Assembly (NCBI GenBank): GCA_040269895.1
Contig: CP158568.1
Span: forward strand, 3,008,716 to 3,072,715
Length of the DNA stretch: 64,000 nucleotides
Reading direction: 5' to 3'
DNA from: Ancalomicrobiaceae bacterium S20
GTDB lineage: Bacteria > Pseudomonadota > Alphaproteobacteria > Rhizobiales > Ancalomicrobiaceae
Every line of letters starts with the position of its first letter. The first letter of the stretch is position 1. Made by a program: the position numbers and the translations under genes. Positions 45,972 to 55,848 of the stretch are shown here, in pieces. The notes beneath the pieces were generated by a model. It was not told the origin of the DNA. It worked only from the letters and a program-made list of their open reading frames with translations, and did no database searches.

Positions 45972-47726
45972 ATGTCCTTCTTCCGCGTCTATTGGCGCAC
46001 CATCGGCCTGGTCGGCCCCGACAGGCCGCTCGCGATCGGGCTCGCCGTCGCCTCCGTCGTGCTCGCGGGCCTGCAGTTCGCCGAGCCGGTGCTGTTCGGC
46101 CGCGTCGTCGATGCGCTGTCGAAGGACCGGCCGGCGCTGGCGCTGGTCGCGCTCTGGGCCGGTTTCGGCTTCGCGGCGATCGCGGCCAACATCTTCGTGG
46201 CGATGTACGCGGATCGCATGGCGCATCGCCGCCGGCTCGCCGTGATGAAGATGTTCTTCGAGCATGTCGTCGAGCTGCCGGCCGCCTTTCACAGCGAGGC
46301 GCAGTCCGGCCGACTGATCGGCATCATGCTGCGCGGCACCGACCGGCTGTTCTCGATCCTGCTGTCGGTGTTCCGCGAGCACCTGACCGCAGTGCTGATG
46401 CTGGTGGTGATGCTGCCGGTGTCGGTCTGGATCAACTGGAAGATGGGCCTGCTGCTCGTCGGCCTGATGGTTGTCTACACGAGCCTCAGCGCGATCGTCG
46501 TGCGCAAGACCCGGCGCGGCCAGGAGGTCGCGGAGGGCTACCATTCCGAGCTCTCCGGCCGGGTGGTCGACGTGATCGGCAACATCGGCGTCGTGCAGAG
46601 CTTCGTGCGGCTCAAGGACGAGACGCGCGCGCTGCAGGCCGTGATGTCAAAGCTGATGGCAGCGCAGTTCCCGGTCTTGACCTGGTGGGCGGTCACCACC
46701 GTGCTGACGCGCGCCGCCGCGACCGTGACGATCGTGTCGCTGTTCGGGCTCGGCGCGGCGCTGCACGACAAGGGCGAGATCTCGGTCGGCGAGATCGTCA
46801 GCTTCGTCGGCTTCGCCGGCCTGCTGATCGGTCGGCTCGACCAGCTCACCTATTTTCTCGCCGACCTCGTCAAGGAAGCCGCCGCGATGCGGCAGTTCTT
46901 CGATGTGCTCGACCAGCGCTCGACCCTGCCGGAGAAACCGGGCGCGCCGGCGCTCGCGGTCGCGGCCGGACGTGTCGTGTTCGAGGACGTATCGTTTCGC
47001 TATCCGAACGCCTCGGCGGGCATCTTCGACGTCTCCTTCGTCGCCGAACCCGGGCAGACGGTCGCGATCGTCGGGCCGACCGGGTCTGGCAAGTCGACCA
47101 CCATCGCGCTCCTGCAGCGGGCGCGCGATCCGGACGCCGGGCGCATCACCATCGACGGGCAGGACCTGCGCGACGTGTCGCTCGACTCCATCCGCCAAGC
47201 GATCGGCGTGGTGTTCCAGGATCCGGGCCTGTTCGATCGCTCGATCGCGGAGAACCTGCGCATCGGCAAGCCGGACGCGACCGAGGACGAGGTCCGCGAC
47301 GCCGCCCGGCTCGCCGAAGCCGACGGTTTCGTCGCCGAGAAGCGCGGCGGCTATGATACCCGCGCCGGCGAACGCGGCCGGGCGCTCTCCGGCGGCGAGC
47401 GCCAACGGCTCGCCATCGCGCGCGCGATCCTCAAGAACGCGCCGATCCTGATCCTCGACGAGGCGACCAGCGCGCTCGACACCGAAACCGAGGCGCGGAT
47501 CAAGATCGCGCTCGACCGGCTGTCGCAAGGCCGCACGACCTTCGTGATCGCGCATCGGCTGTCGACCGTGCGCTCGGCCGACCAGATCCTGTTCATGGAG
47601 GCCGGCCGGATCGTCGAGCGCGGCCGCTTCGAGGATCTCGTCCGTCGCGGCGGCCGCTTCGCGGCCCTGGTCGAGGCCGGCACCTTTACGGTCGAAGAGA
47701 AAAACGGCGAAATTTCACCGGGTTGA
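45972..47726 (+). CDS. ndvA: Cyclic beta-1,2-glucan ABC exporter NdvA/ChvA
   Basis: A 584-residue half-transporter that matches the NdvA/ChvA family along its whole length: the family-specific start MSFFRVYWRTIGLVGPDR, FAEPVLFGRVVDALS, PVLTWWAVTTVLTR and VGEIVSFVGFAGLLIGRLDQL. It has six helices, then an ATPase domain with Walker A GPTGSGKST, signature LSGGERQR, Walker B ILILDEATSALD and H-loop IAHRLST. It exports periplasmic cyclic glucans important for osmotic adaptation and host interaction. The glucan synthase gene (ndvB/chvB) is not in the window. Its length and the match with what I remember of ChvA make the assignment fairly firm. Confidence 0.85.
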   Translation: MSFFRVYWRTIGLVGPDRPLAIGLAVASVVLAGLQFAEPVLFGRVVDALSKDRPALALVALWAGFGFAAIAANIFVAMYADRMAHRRRLAVMKMFFEHVVELPAAFHSEAQSGRLIGIMLRGTDRLFSILLSVFREHLTAVLMLVVMLPVSVWINWKMGLLLVGLMVVYTSLSAIVVRKTRRGQEVAEGYHSELSGRVVDVIGNIGVVQSFVRLKDETRALQAVMSKLMAAQFPVLTWWAVTTVLTRAAATVTIVSLFGLGAALHDKGEISVGEIVSFVGFAGLLIGRLDQLTYFLADLVKEAAAMRQFFDVLDQRSTLPEKPGAPALAVAAGRVVFEDVSFRYPNASAGIFDVSFVAEPGQTVAIVGPTGSGKSTTIALLQRARDPDAGRITIDGQDLRDVSLDSIRQAIGVVFQDPGLFDRSIAENLRIGKPDATEDEVRDAARLAEADGFVAEKRGGYDTRAGERGRALSGGERQRLAIARAILKNAPILILDEATSALDTETEARIKIALDRLSQGRTTFVIAHRLSTVRSADQILFMEAGRIVERGRFEDLVRRGGRFAALVEAGTFTVEEKNGEISPG

Positions 47727-47841
47727 GCGCGATCCATCGGATTTTAGCGAAATCCGCAAGCGCGTTTTCAGAGCCGGATGTCAGGATGCGGTCATCCGAG
47801 CCGCGCAAGGACTGCCGCGGCGTGACGAACCGGGAGCCCGC

Positions 47842-48342
47842 ATGTCGGACATCGCCTTCGCCGAAGTCGCCACCGTCCTCGCCGCCGCACGGCCCGCCAT
47901 CGCGGGCGGATTCGGCGGCGCCGCACCGAGCGGCTTCGTGCTGGCACCCGACACGCGTTCGGACTGGCGCGCCGCGCCGATCGAGCCGAGCTGGATCCGC
48001 GCCGGTACGCCGGAAGCCGCCTATATCCCGCTCGCCGGCGGCGCGGACGGCTGGTCGACCGTGACGCTGTGGTCCTGCACGGAAGGCTCCTTCTCGTGGC
48101 AGTTCGTCTGGGAAGAGACCGTGCACATCCTGGAAGGCGAGGTCGACGTCGTCCTGCCGTCCGGCGAGACCCACAAGCTCGTCGAAGGCTCGGTCGCGTT
48201 CTTCCCCGCGCATTCCACCGCGGTCTGGACCGTGGTCCGCCCGGTGCGCAAGCTCGCGATCTGCCGGCGCGCCGTGCCGGGCAAGCTCGCGCGCCTCATC
48301 AAGGCCGTGAGCCACGCCCGCAAGATGCTCGGCTTCGCCTGA
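47842..48342 (+). CDS. Cupin domain protein
   Basis: A 166-residue protein with one cupin beta-barrel (Cupin_3-like). Residues about 75-135 carry the two conserved motifs: WSCTEGSFSWQFVWEETVHILEGEVDVVL and, after a spacer, GSVAFFPAHSTAVWTV. The first motif has a Glu and His but lacks the full HxH(x)3-4E metal set, so metal binding is uncertain. A C-terminal positively charged helix (RLIKAVSHARKMLGF) follows. GGGAG lies just before the ATG. Function unknown, and proteins with this arrangement are often small-molecule enzymes or sensors. It lies alone between ndvA and groESL. Confidence 0.8.
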   Translation: MSDIAFAEVATVLAAARPAIAGGFGGAAPSGFVLAPDTRSDWRAAPIEPSWIRAGTPEAAYIPLAGGADGWSTVTLWSCTEGSFSWQFVWEETVHILEGEVDVVLPSGETHKLVEGSVAFFPAHSTAVWTVVRPVRKLAICRRAVPGKLARLIKAVSHARKMLGFA

Positions 48343-48521
48343 GCTGAGCCACCTGCCATCCGCTCTCGACCCGGTCGGACCACCGCATGCCGAACGCCCG
48401 CGCGTCTGCGTTTTCCAAACGCCGGCGGCGACTCCGTCGCATTCCTGTCGGCTTTCGATGCGATTGAAGCGCCGGCGTTAACTGAGCCGCAGCCGTTCGA
48501 CGCCCAAACACCTGCACAGGC

Positions 48522-48550
48522 TTGACATCCCGCCCCTCCCCGGCCTATTG
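48522..48550 (+). promoter_or_regulatory. groESL promoter
   Basis: TTGACA (48522-48527), a 17-base spacer, then CTATTG (48545-48550), close to the alphaproteobacterial sigma-70 consensus. Transcription should start near 48557, just before the CIRCE element. Confidence 0.85.
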
Positions 48551-48561
48551 CAGCCGCGGTG

Positions 48562-48588
48562 TTAGCACTCACTTTTGGTGAGTGCTAA
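48562..48588 (+). promoter_or_regulatory. CIRCE operator (HrcA binding site)
   Basis: A perfect copy of the consensus TTAGCACTC-N9-GAGTGCTAA (48562-48570 and 48580-48588). It lies just after the groESL promoter in the leader, where HrcA blocks transcription until heat shock titrates GroEL. hrcA is not in the window. Confidence 0.97.
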
Positions 48589-48698
48589 CCGACCAGGATT
48601 TCCACTCCAGGGACTTCCCCCAAGGATTTCCAACGCGCCCGCCGGCCGCGCCATCGGCGCCGGAGACCGGCGGAGCCGCCTCCAGAGGACCAGTTCTC

Positions 48699-48995
48699 AT
48701 GGCCAAGACCTCCTTCCGCCCGCTCCACGACCGCGTCGTCGTCAAGCGCATCGAAGCCGAGCAGAAGACCGCCGGCGGCATCATCATCCCGGACACCGCC
48801 AAGGAAAAGCCCCAGGAGGGCGAGGTGATCGCGGTCGGCCCGGGCTCGCGTGACGAGAACGGCAAGCTCGTCGCTCTCGACGTCAAGGCCGGCGACAAGG
48901 TGCTGTTCGGCAAGTGGTCGGGCACCGAGGTCAAGATCGACGGCCAGGATCTCCTCATCATGAAGGAGAGCGACATCCTGGGCGTGATCGCCTGA
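48699..48995 (+). CDS. groES: Co-chaperonin GroES
   Basis: A 98-residue Hsp10 that forms the heptameric lid of GroEL. It has the typical [23 protein letters not shown] start, the mobile loop around [15 protein letters not shown], and ends [10 protein letters not shown]. The first gene of the CIRCE-controlled operon. The leader between the operator and the ATG is about 110 bases long. Confidence 0.98.
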   Translation: MAKTSFRPLHDRVVVKRIEAEQKTAGGIIIPDTAKEKPQEGEVIAVGPGSRDENGKLVALDVKAGDKVLFGKWSGTEVKIDGQDLLIMKESDILGVIA

Positions 48996-49058
48996 TCACC
49001 CGATCGCCCGACCGTCGGGCGGCGCATTGAGCCCATTCCATCGGCCCCGCAGGCGTGA

Positions 49059-50735
<1,677 letters not shown>

Positions 50736-50767
50736 TCCCAAAGGGATCGAAATGGTCTCATGAAATT

Positions 50768-50797
50768 GAAAGGGCGCGGCGCGAGCCGCGCCCTTTT
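50768..50797 (+). terminator. groESL operon terminator
   Basis: An 11-bp stem (50770-50780 with 50785-50795), loop GCGA, with A residues before and TTTT at its end. Confidence 0.88.
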
Positions 50798-51143
50798 CGT
50801 TTATCGGCGTCAGAGAGACGCTAATCTCGACCACAGGCTGAACGGGCCTCCCGGCATCCCCGGTTGCCGTTTTGAAAAAAGCCGCTAGCGTTGATCAAAA
50901 CCCGTGTCGCGGTGCCGCGCCTCCAAGGGTCGCGATGAGAGGCGCTCAGGACACCCTGGGCGCTTCATTGCTTCAGCGAGGCTGTTACGGCGGGCAGACG
51001 CTTCCGCGACCTATCGACCCGCTCGCCGGGCCCTCCGAGTGCTCCCCCGCCCCGCTCTCGGCACAATCGCGGTGTCCTTCTCCGGCGAAGGATGCTAACC
51101 CGCATCAGGCCAAGCTTCGCCGTGTCGCCGGATCACGCCATCG
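50798..51143. other. Intergenic region groEL / dienelactone-hydrolase-like gene
   Basis: About 345 bases with no convincing gene or RNA. Short plus-strand ORFs (for example from 50872) have no family features. It presumably holds the promoter of the downstream gene. Confidence 0.4.
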
Positions 51144-51968
51144 ATGTCCACGTCCCGGATCACGTCCTTCCGCCCGACCCGCCGATCGCTGATCCTCGGC
51201 GCCGCTGCGCTCGCCACGCCGGCGATGCTCTCGCCGGATACCGCCTTCGCGCAGGAGGCCGAGCCCGCGCTCGATCCGCGCTTCGTCGGCGAGACGGTGT
51301 CGTTCCCCGCCAAGCGCTGGACCATGAAGGGCTGGCTGGTGCGCACCCGCAGCGGCGGGCGACGACCGGGCGTGCTGGTGCTGCCGGATCAGCGCGGCTC
51401 GACGCCGAGCTTTCGCAACATCGCGCGTCGGCTCGCGGCCGAGGGGTTCGTCGCCTTCGTGCCGGATCTCGGCGCGCCGTTCGGGCTCGAGGGCGGCGGC
51501 GACGACGCCCGCATCGCGATCGCCAAGCTGACCACGGCCGAGGTCGTGCAACTGTTCGACGCCTCGCTCGACACGCTGGCGCGCCAGCAGGACTGCAACG
51601 GTTCGGTCGGCGGGCTCGGCTATATCTGGGGCGGCTCGTTCGTGCTGCAGCTCGCCATGGCGACGCCCTCGAAGCTCAAATGCGGCGTCGCTTACTACAC
51701 GCTGCCGCCGAGCCCGGACAAGGCGCAGACGATCAAAGTGCCGATGCAGTTCCACTATGCCGAACAGGACGCGCGCACCGGGCCGGTGATCGACGCCTTC
51801 GAGAAGCAGCTGATCGGCCACAGCAAGGTCTACGAGCAATATATCTACGACGGCGTCGGTGCGTCCTTCGCCAACGAGACCATGACGCGCGCCTTCAATC
51901 GCGAGGCGACCGAGCTCGCCTGGGAGCGCACGATCGCATTCTTCAGGAAGACGCTCGCGACGGCCTGA
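51144..51968 (+). CDS. Exported dienelactone-hydrolase-fold protein, catalytic residues lost
   Basis: A 274-residue protein with a twin-arginine-type signal (RRSLILGAAALATP, AFA cleavage site near residue 36), so probably periplasmic. The rest is a complete dienelactone hydrolase fold (DLH family): VLVLPDQRGSTPSFRNIARRLAAEGF, then the nucleophile elbow and the C-terminal active-site segment. The elbow, usually GFCWGG or similar, reads GYIWGG, with Ile161 replacing the nucleophilic Cys. The catalytic His, usually YxGAGHxF, is Ala240 in YDGVGASFANET. Asp209 remains. I infer a pseudoenzyme, perhaps ligand-binding, rather than an active hydrolase. The 3' end, including the stop codon, is duplicated. 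Confidence 0.85.
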   Translation: MSTSRITSFRPTRRSLILGAAALATPAMLSPDTAFAQEAEPALDPRFVGETVSFPAKRWTMKGWLVRTRSGGRRPGVLVLPDQRGSTPSFRNIARRLAAEGFVAFVPDLGAPFGLEGGGDDARIAIAKLTTAEVVQLFDASLDTLARQQDCNGSVGGLGYIWGGSFVLQLAMATPSKLKCGVAYYTLPPSPDKAQTIKVPMQFHYAEQDARTGPVIDAFEKQLIGHSKVYEQYIYDGVGASFANETMTRAFNREATELAWERTIAFFRKTLATA

Positions 51969-51969
51969 G
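51942..51969 (+). repeat. 28-base direct repeat, copy 1 (3' end of the DLH-like gene)
   Basis: Identical to 51987-52014 over 28 bases. It contains the last codons and the TGA of the DLH-like gene. Confidence 0.97.
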
Positions 51970-51986
51970 GCCGCGCGGTCGCTCAT

Positions 51987-52014
51987 TTCAGGAAGACGCT
52001 CGCGACGGCCTGAG
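51987..52014 (+). repeat. 28-base direct repeat, copy 2
   Basis: Second copy of the repeat, 45 bases after the first and ending four bases before the 3' end (52019) of the convergent GT39 gene. It looks like a recent short duplication. Confidence 0.97.
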
Positions 52015-52018
52015 TCCC

Positions 52019-53558
52019 TCAGCGCTTCGGTGCCGGGCCGTCCGGGCCGAGCACGGCGCCCTTCGGGCCGCTCAGCCGATAGAGCGCATAGGTCTCGATC
52101 ACGCGGCCGCCGGCGGTGCGATCGAGATCGGCGAGCCGCTCGACGGTCTCGAACCGATCGGCGAAGTCGGCGATGCGGTCGCGGTTGGCGCGCACGACGA
52201 ACAGCGCAGGGCCGGCGATCCGCGCCGGATCGGGCGGGGCCAGGAAGCCGTAGCGCGCGCGTTCGTCGAGCTGCGCCACAGCATCGATGCCGAGATGCAG
52301 CATGAGCTGGCCGGTCAGCGCGTAGGTCGGCGTCGCGATCCAGCTCGCGCCGGCCTCTGCGCGGCGCTTTTCGACCGCCTGCGCAAAACCGTCCCAGCCG
52401 CGCATCTGCGAGGTCGGATCGCGCGCCGGCGGCAGGATCAGCAGCGGGAACGAGACGTGCAGATAGAGCAGCGCGGTGACGATCGCGCCGAGCGGCAGCA
52501 CCGCGCGGGCGAGATTGTGAACAGCCGCCGACCGCGATCGCCGAGCCGGCCGATCCGGTCGAGCGGCAGCACGGCGAGCAGGATCGCCGCCGGATAGAGC
52601 GGCGCCGGCCAATTCGCCTCGACGCTGCCGTGGAAGGCGTGGAACACGAGGTAGGCAGCAAAGGGCAGCGAGGTCGCGAGCGGCAGCAGGCGGCACGGCC
52701 GACCGGATCGTCAGCCCTGGCACGGAACGCGATGCGCGCGCCCCAGACCGCGAAGGGCGCGGTCGCGAGCCCGAGCAGCGCCCATTGCGCGCCGAGGAGT
52801 TCGAAGATTGGCGCGATCGTGAAGCCATGCGGCACGGCGCGGCCGAACTGCTTCTCGAACGAGATCCACTGATGCGCCGCGTTCCAGGCGACCACAGGCG
52901 CGAACAGGGCGAGCGCGAGCGCGCCGCCGGCCCAGAGCTGCCAGGCGCGGAACCAGACCCGGTTCTCCGGCCGCCAGACGAGCCAGAGCACGATCCCGGC
53001 GCCGAGGAACAGGCAGGAATATTTCGACAGGAGCCCGAGACCGGCGAACAGGCCGACCGCGAGCCACCAGTTGGCGTTGCGCGACCGATCGAGCTCGGCC
53101 AGCGCCCAGAGCGTCGCGCCCCAGAAGAACACCGAAGGTGTATCCGGCGTCACCAGCACGGCACCGGCGCCGATCAGGATCGCAGCGTTGAACCACGCGA
53201 CCGCGATGCTCGCCCGCGCCCGATCATAGAGCAGCGCCGCGGTGCGCCAGAGCATGAGCGAGCCGGCGAACACCAGGAGCGGCGCGAACAGCCGGACGCC
53301 GAGGCTGGTATCGCCGGCAATCGCCCGGCCGGCGCGGATCATCCAGGCGACGAAGGGCGCGTGATCGTAGTAACCGAAGGCGAGCGACAGCGACCAGAGC
53401 CGGTAATAGGCCTCGTCGTCGACCAGGCCGGTCCAACCGGCGACGATCAGGCGCAGCAGCGTCAGAGCAACGAGCGCGCCGAGCAGGCGCGGCGGCGGCA
53501 AGACCGGCAGGCGGCGTGAAGCCGCCGAGCCGGCGAGCGGGGCAGACGTCTCGGTCAT
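52019..53558 (-). pseudogene. GT39-type (ArnT/PMT-like) membrane glycosyltransferase, two frameshifts
   Basis: A polytopic glycosyltransferase of the PMT_2/ArnT class, which transfers a sugar from a polyprenyl phosphate at the periplasmic face. The N terminus has the catalytic-type loop VDDEAYYRLWSLSLAFGYYDHAPFV, with the Asp-Glu pair, followed by about eight hydrophobic segments. Two one-base deletions split the frame, near 52688-52696 and near 52510-52530. Between them the reading runs YLVFHAFHGSVEANWPAPLYP, a PMT-family segment. Restoring two bases gives a 513-residue protein ending GPDGPAPKR at 52019. It starts 28 bases after the GT2-GtrA gene on the same strand, which probably makes its donor. 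Confidence 0.82.
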
Positions 53559-53586
53559 GGCGCAACAGTCTCGGGCGGCACGCGCG

Positions 53587-54723
53587 TCACTTGTCGCGCC
53601 AGGTCAGGACCGAGCTCGCGGCGTAATTGAACACCGCCCCCATGATCGCTCCGGCGATGCCGGCGACCCAGAGGCTCGCCTTGAAGCCGTAGAGCCAGCT
53701 CGCGACGCCGACGTTGGCGAGCGTGCCGAACGAGCAGACCAGATAGAAGGTCAGGAGGCCGACGATGAACTGCAGGCCCTTCAGACGGCGATCGCGATAG
53801 GTGAGCTGGTTGTTGAGTACGAAGTTCCAGGTCATCGCGATCATGGTCGCGGCGAACTGAACGACCGAGAAATGCCCCCTCACCCAGCTGACGTCCATCG
53901 TCATGGCCGCGAGCTTGATCATAGCCAGGTGCACGATGATGCCGGAGACGCCGACGGCGGCGAACATCAGGAAGCGCACCGGCAGGATGCCGCCCGAGAT
54001 CTTCGAGAACAGCAGGCCGAGGTATTCGGCGGTGACGAGCGAATCGAGCTTCGATTCGCCCATCTGCCGCTCGCGGAACGAATAGGGCAGTTCGACCGTC
54101 TTCAACGGCTCCGGCGTGGAGGCGACGATGTCGAGCAGGATCTTGAAACCCTCGCGCGACAACTCGCCCGCGATCGCCTCGACCCGTTCGCGGCGGATCA
54201 TGAAGAAGCCGCTCATCGGATCGCTGAGTTCGACCTTCAGGAACCGGCGCGCCAGCGCCGTCGCGGTCTCGCTGCCCCAGCGGCGGATCGACGAGAAGCC
54301 GTCGTCCATCGAGCCGCCCTCGACATAGCGGCTGCCGACCGCGAGATCGGCGCCGGCGCGGATCTCGTCGAGCATGCGCGGCAGCAGCGTCTCGTCATGC
54401 TGGAGGTCGGCGTCCATCACGGCGACGACCGGCGCGGCGCTCGAAAGAATGCCCTCGATACAGGCGCCGGCGAGACCGCGGCGGCCGACCCGGCGGATGC
54501 AGCGCACGCGCGCATCCTCGCGCGCGAGATCCTTGGCGACCCGCGCCGTGCCATCCGGGCTGTTGTCGTCGACGAAAATGACTTCCCAGACGATGCCGGT
54601 CAGCGCGCGATCGAGCAGCGAAACCAGCGCCTGGACGTTCTGGGCTTCCTTGTAGGTCGGGACGACGATCGAGAGCTCAGGCGACGAGGGGACCATTGGT
54701 ACCACGTTGACGCGGGGCTCCAT
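53587..54723 (-). CDS. GT2 polyprenyl-phosphate sugar synthase (DPM1-like) fused to GtrA-type membrane domain
   Basis: A 378-residue protein. The N-terminal GT2 domain (about 15-240) has LSIVVPTYKEAQNV, the DxD-type metal site VMDADLQHD, VGSRYVEGG and FRERQMGESKL, as in dolichyl/undecaprenyl-phosphate mannose or glucose synthases. The C-terminal about 120 residues hold four helices of the GtrA family (RFLMFAAVGVSGIIVHLAM and WNFVLNNQLTYRDRR), thought to flip or anchor the lipid-linked sugar. It likely makes and translocates polyprenyl-P-hexose for the GT39 enzyme just downstream. The start is ambiguous: ATG 54723 with AAAGG eight bases ahead, or ATG 54753. Confidence 0.88.
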   Translation of the reverse strand: MEPRVNVVPMVPSSPELSIVVPTYKEAQNVQALVSLLDRALTGIVWEVIFVDDNSPDGTARVAKDLAREDARVRCIRRVGRRGLAGACIEGILSSAAPVVAVMDADLQHDETLLPRMLDEIRAGADLAVGSRYVEGGSMDDGFSSIRRWGSETATALARRFLKVELSDPMSGFFMIRRERVEAIAGELSREGFKILLDIVASTPEPLKTVELPYSFRERQMGESKLDSLVTAEYLGLLFSKISGGILPVRFLMFAAVGVSGIIVHLAMIKLAAMTMDVSWVRGHFSVVQFAATMIAMTWNFVLNNQLTYRDRRLKGLQFIVGLLTFYLVCSFGTLANVGVASWLYGFKASLWVAGIAGAIMGAVFNYAASSVLTWRDK

Positions 54724-55308
54724 CGCCTCTGCCTTTCCATCCACCAAACGCATTTTATTGTTCTGGCCTGCGTTACTCGCGCGATCACCGTGCTCGAAAT
54801 CGCGGCAAAACACAATTCGCCGCATTGCAATATGCAGCGGTTCTCAAGGGGGTGTGACCTGCCCGACGACGCGAGTGGCGCGGCATATGTTCCACGACCA
54901 CGGCCGAATTTCGGCGGCGACGCCGCTCCTCCCCAGCCGCCCGGCACAGCCCGGCATCACGACTGACGCATGCGGACCCTTTCGAGCGGGCAAAACGACA
55001 GCCGTACGTAGCGTCATAAAGGCGGATACAGGATATCAACGAGCGAAAAACAACCCAGAACGCAGCACATGCAATAAAACAACCAGACAAACCTGCAATT
55101 CATTCCGCAACTCAATTACTTTGCACCGCAACATTGAAAACGTCAGACCCCATGACGAATTCGCATCGCGGAATTCGATATTCGAAACGTTACGATACAA
55201 TTTCATGAGGGAAATATACTATTTTTTAATATATGAAAATCTAAGCTAATCTCCTGAAAGAAGAGATGCGATTGCGTCGTCAGTCGCATTGAGAACAGGG
55301 CAGCGGAC
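54724..55308. other. AT-rich divergent intergenic region
   Basis: About 585 bases without a convincing gene. From about 55010 to 55260 the base composition falls sharply: in 55201-55260 I count 15 G/C in 60. It includes two GAATTCG repeats (55157-55176) and runs such as ATTTTTTAATATATG. It probably holds the promoters of the GT2 and DUF427 genes. A 180-codon ORF here (54707-55249) has no protein-like pattern. Confidence 0.6.
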
Positions 55309-55707
55309 ATGCGCGGCCGCCATTTCATCAGGGGCGTCATCTCCATCGAAGATCCCGTTCGCTTCGAAGTCGGAGGCACCACGCTCGCGCGCACCACCCA
55401 TTGTCTCGAGGTGGTCGAGGCCGACGAACCCGTCAGCTTCTATGTACCCTCGACCGATGTGGATCGTCGGCATCTCGTTCCCTCCGGCGCGGTGCTGGTC
55501 TGCGAGGAACGCGGCGCGGCGGAGATGTTCGACATCGTCGTCGACAATCTGCGGCTCAAGCGGGCCGCGTGGATCTATCCCATGCCGCGCCAGGCCTATG
55601 CCGATCTGCATGACCACATCGGCTTCGACGGCCGTCATGTGGCGCTGATCAACGAGGCGCCTGCGCGGCGCGTGCCGTTCCCGACCAAGACCCGCCGCGA
55701 CGCGTGA
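55309..55707 (+). CDS. DUF427 domain protein
   Basis: A 132-residue soluble protein that fits the DUF427 family (PF04248 as remembered). The order of motifs is FEVGGTTLARTTHCLEVVEAD, then VSFYVPSTDV, CEERGAAEMFDIVV, RAAWIYPMPRQAY and HIGFDGRHV, matching the family's two-part beta-rich fold. No catalytic residues are known for it. The ATG at 55309 has AGGG eight bases ahead. It lies after the AT-rich stretch and before hisS, in the same direction but with 141 bases between. Function unknown. Confidence 0.83.
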   Translation: MRGRHFIRGVISIEDPVRFEVGGTTLARTTHCLEVVEADEPVSFYVPSTDVDRRHLVPSGAVLVCEERGAAEMFDIVVDNLRLKRAAWIYPMPRQAYADLHDHIGFDGRHVALINEAPARRVPFPTKTRRDA

Positions 55708-55848
55708 ACCGACGGGCAACGCTCATCGCGGGTCGCCACGAGCGCGGCCGGCTTGCCCGCGCCCCATCATTCGTCTACGAACCCCCTGCCCGGTCATAAG
55801 GCCGGAAAATCGAGGGCATCCGCCCGTTTGCGATCAGGGTTCAAGACA

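Noticed and set aside
45938..47356. A long alternative-frame ORF over ndvA beginning MSVVVAGARASH
   Set aside because: Shadow of ndvA. The ndvA frame has transporter motifs throughout.
54707..55249. A 180-codon plus-strand ORF in the AT-rich gap
   Set aside because: No ribosome-binding site, start in the antisense of the GT2 gene, and no family-like pattern.
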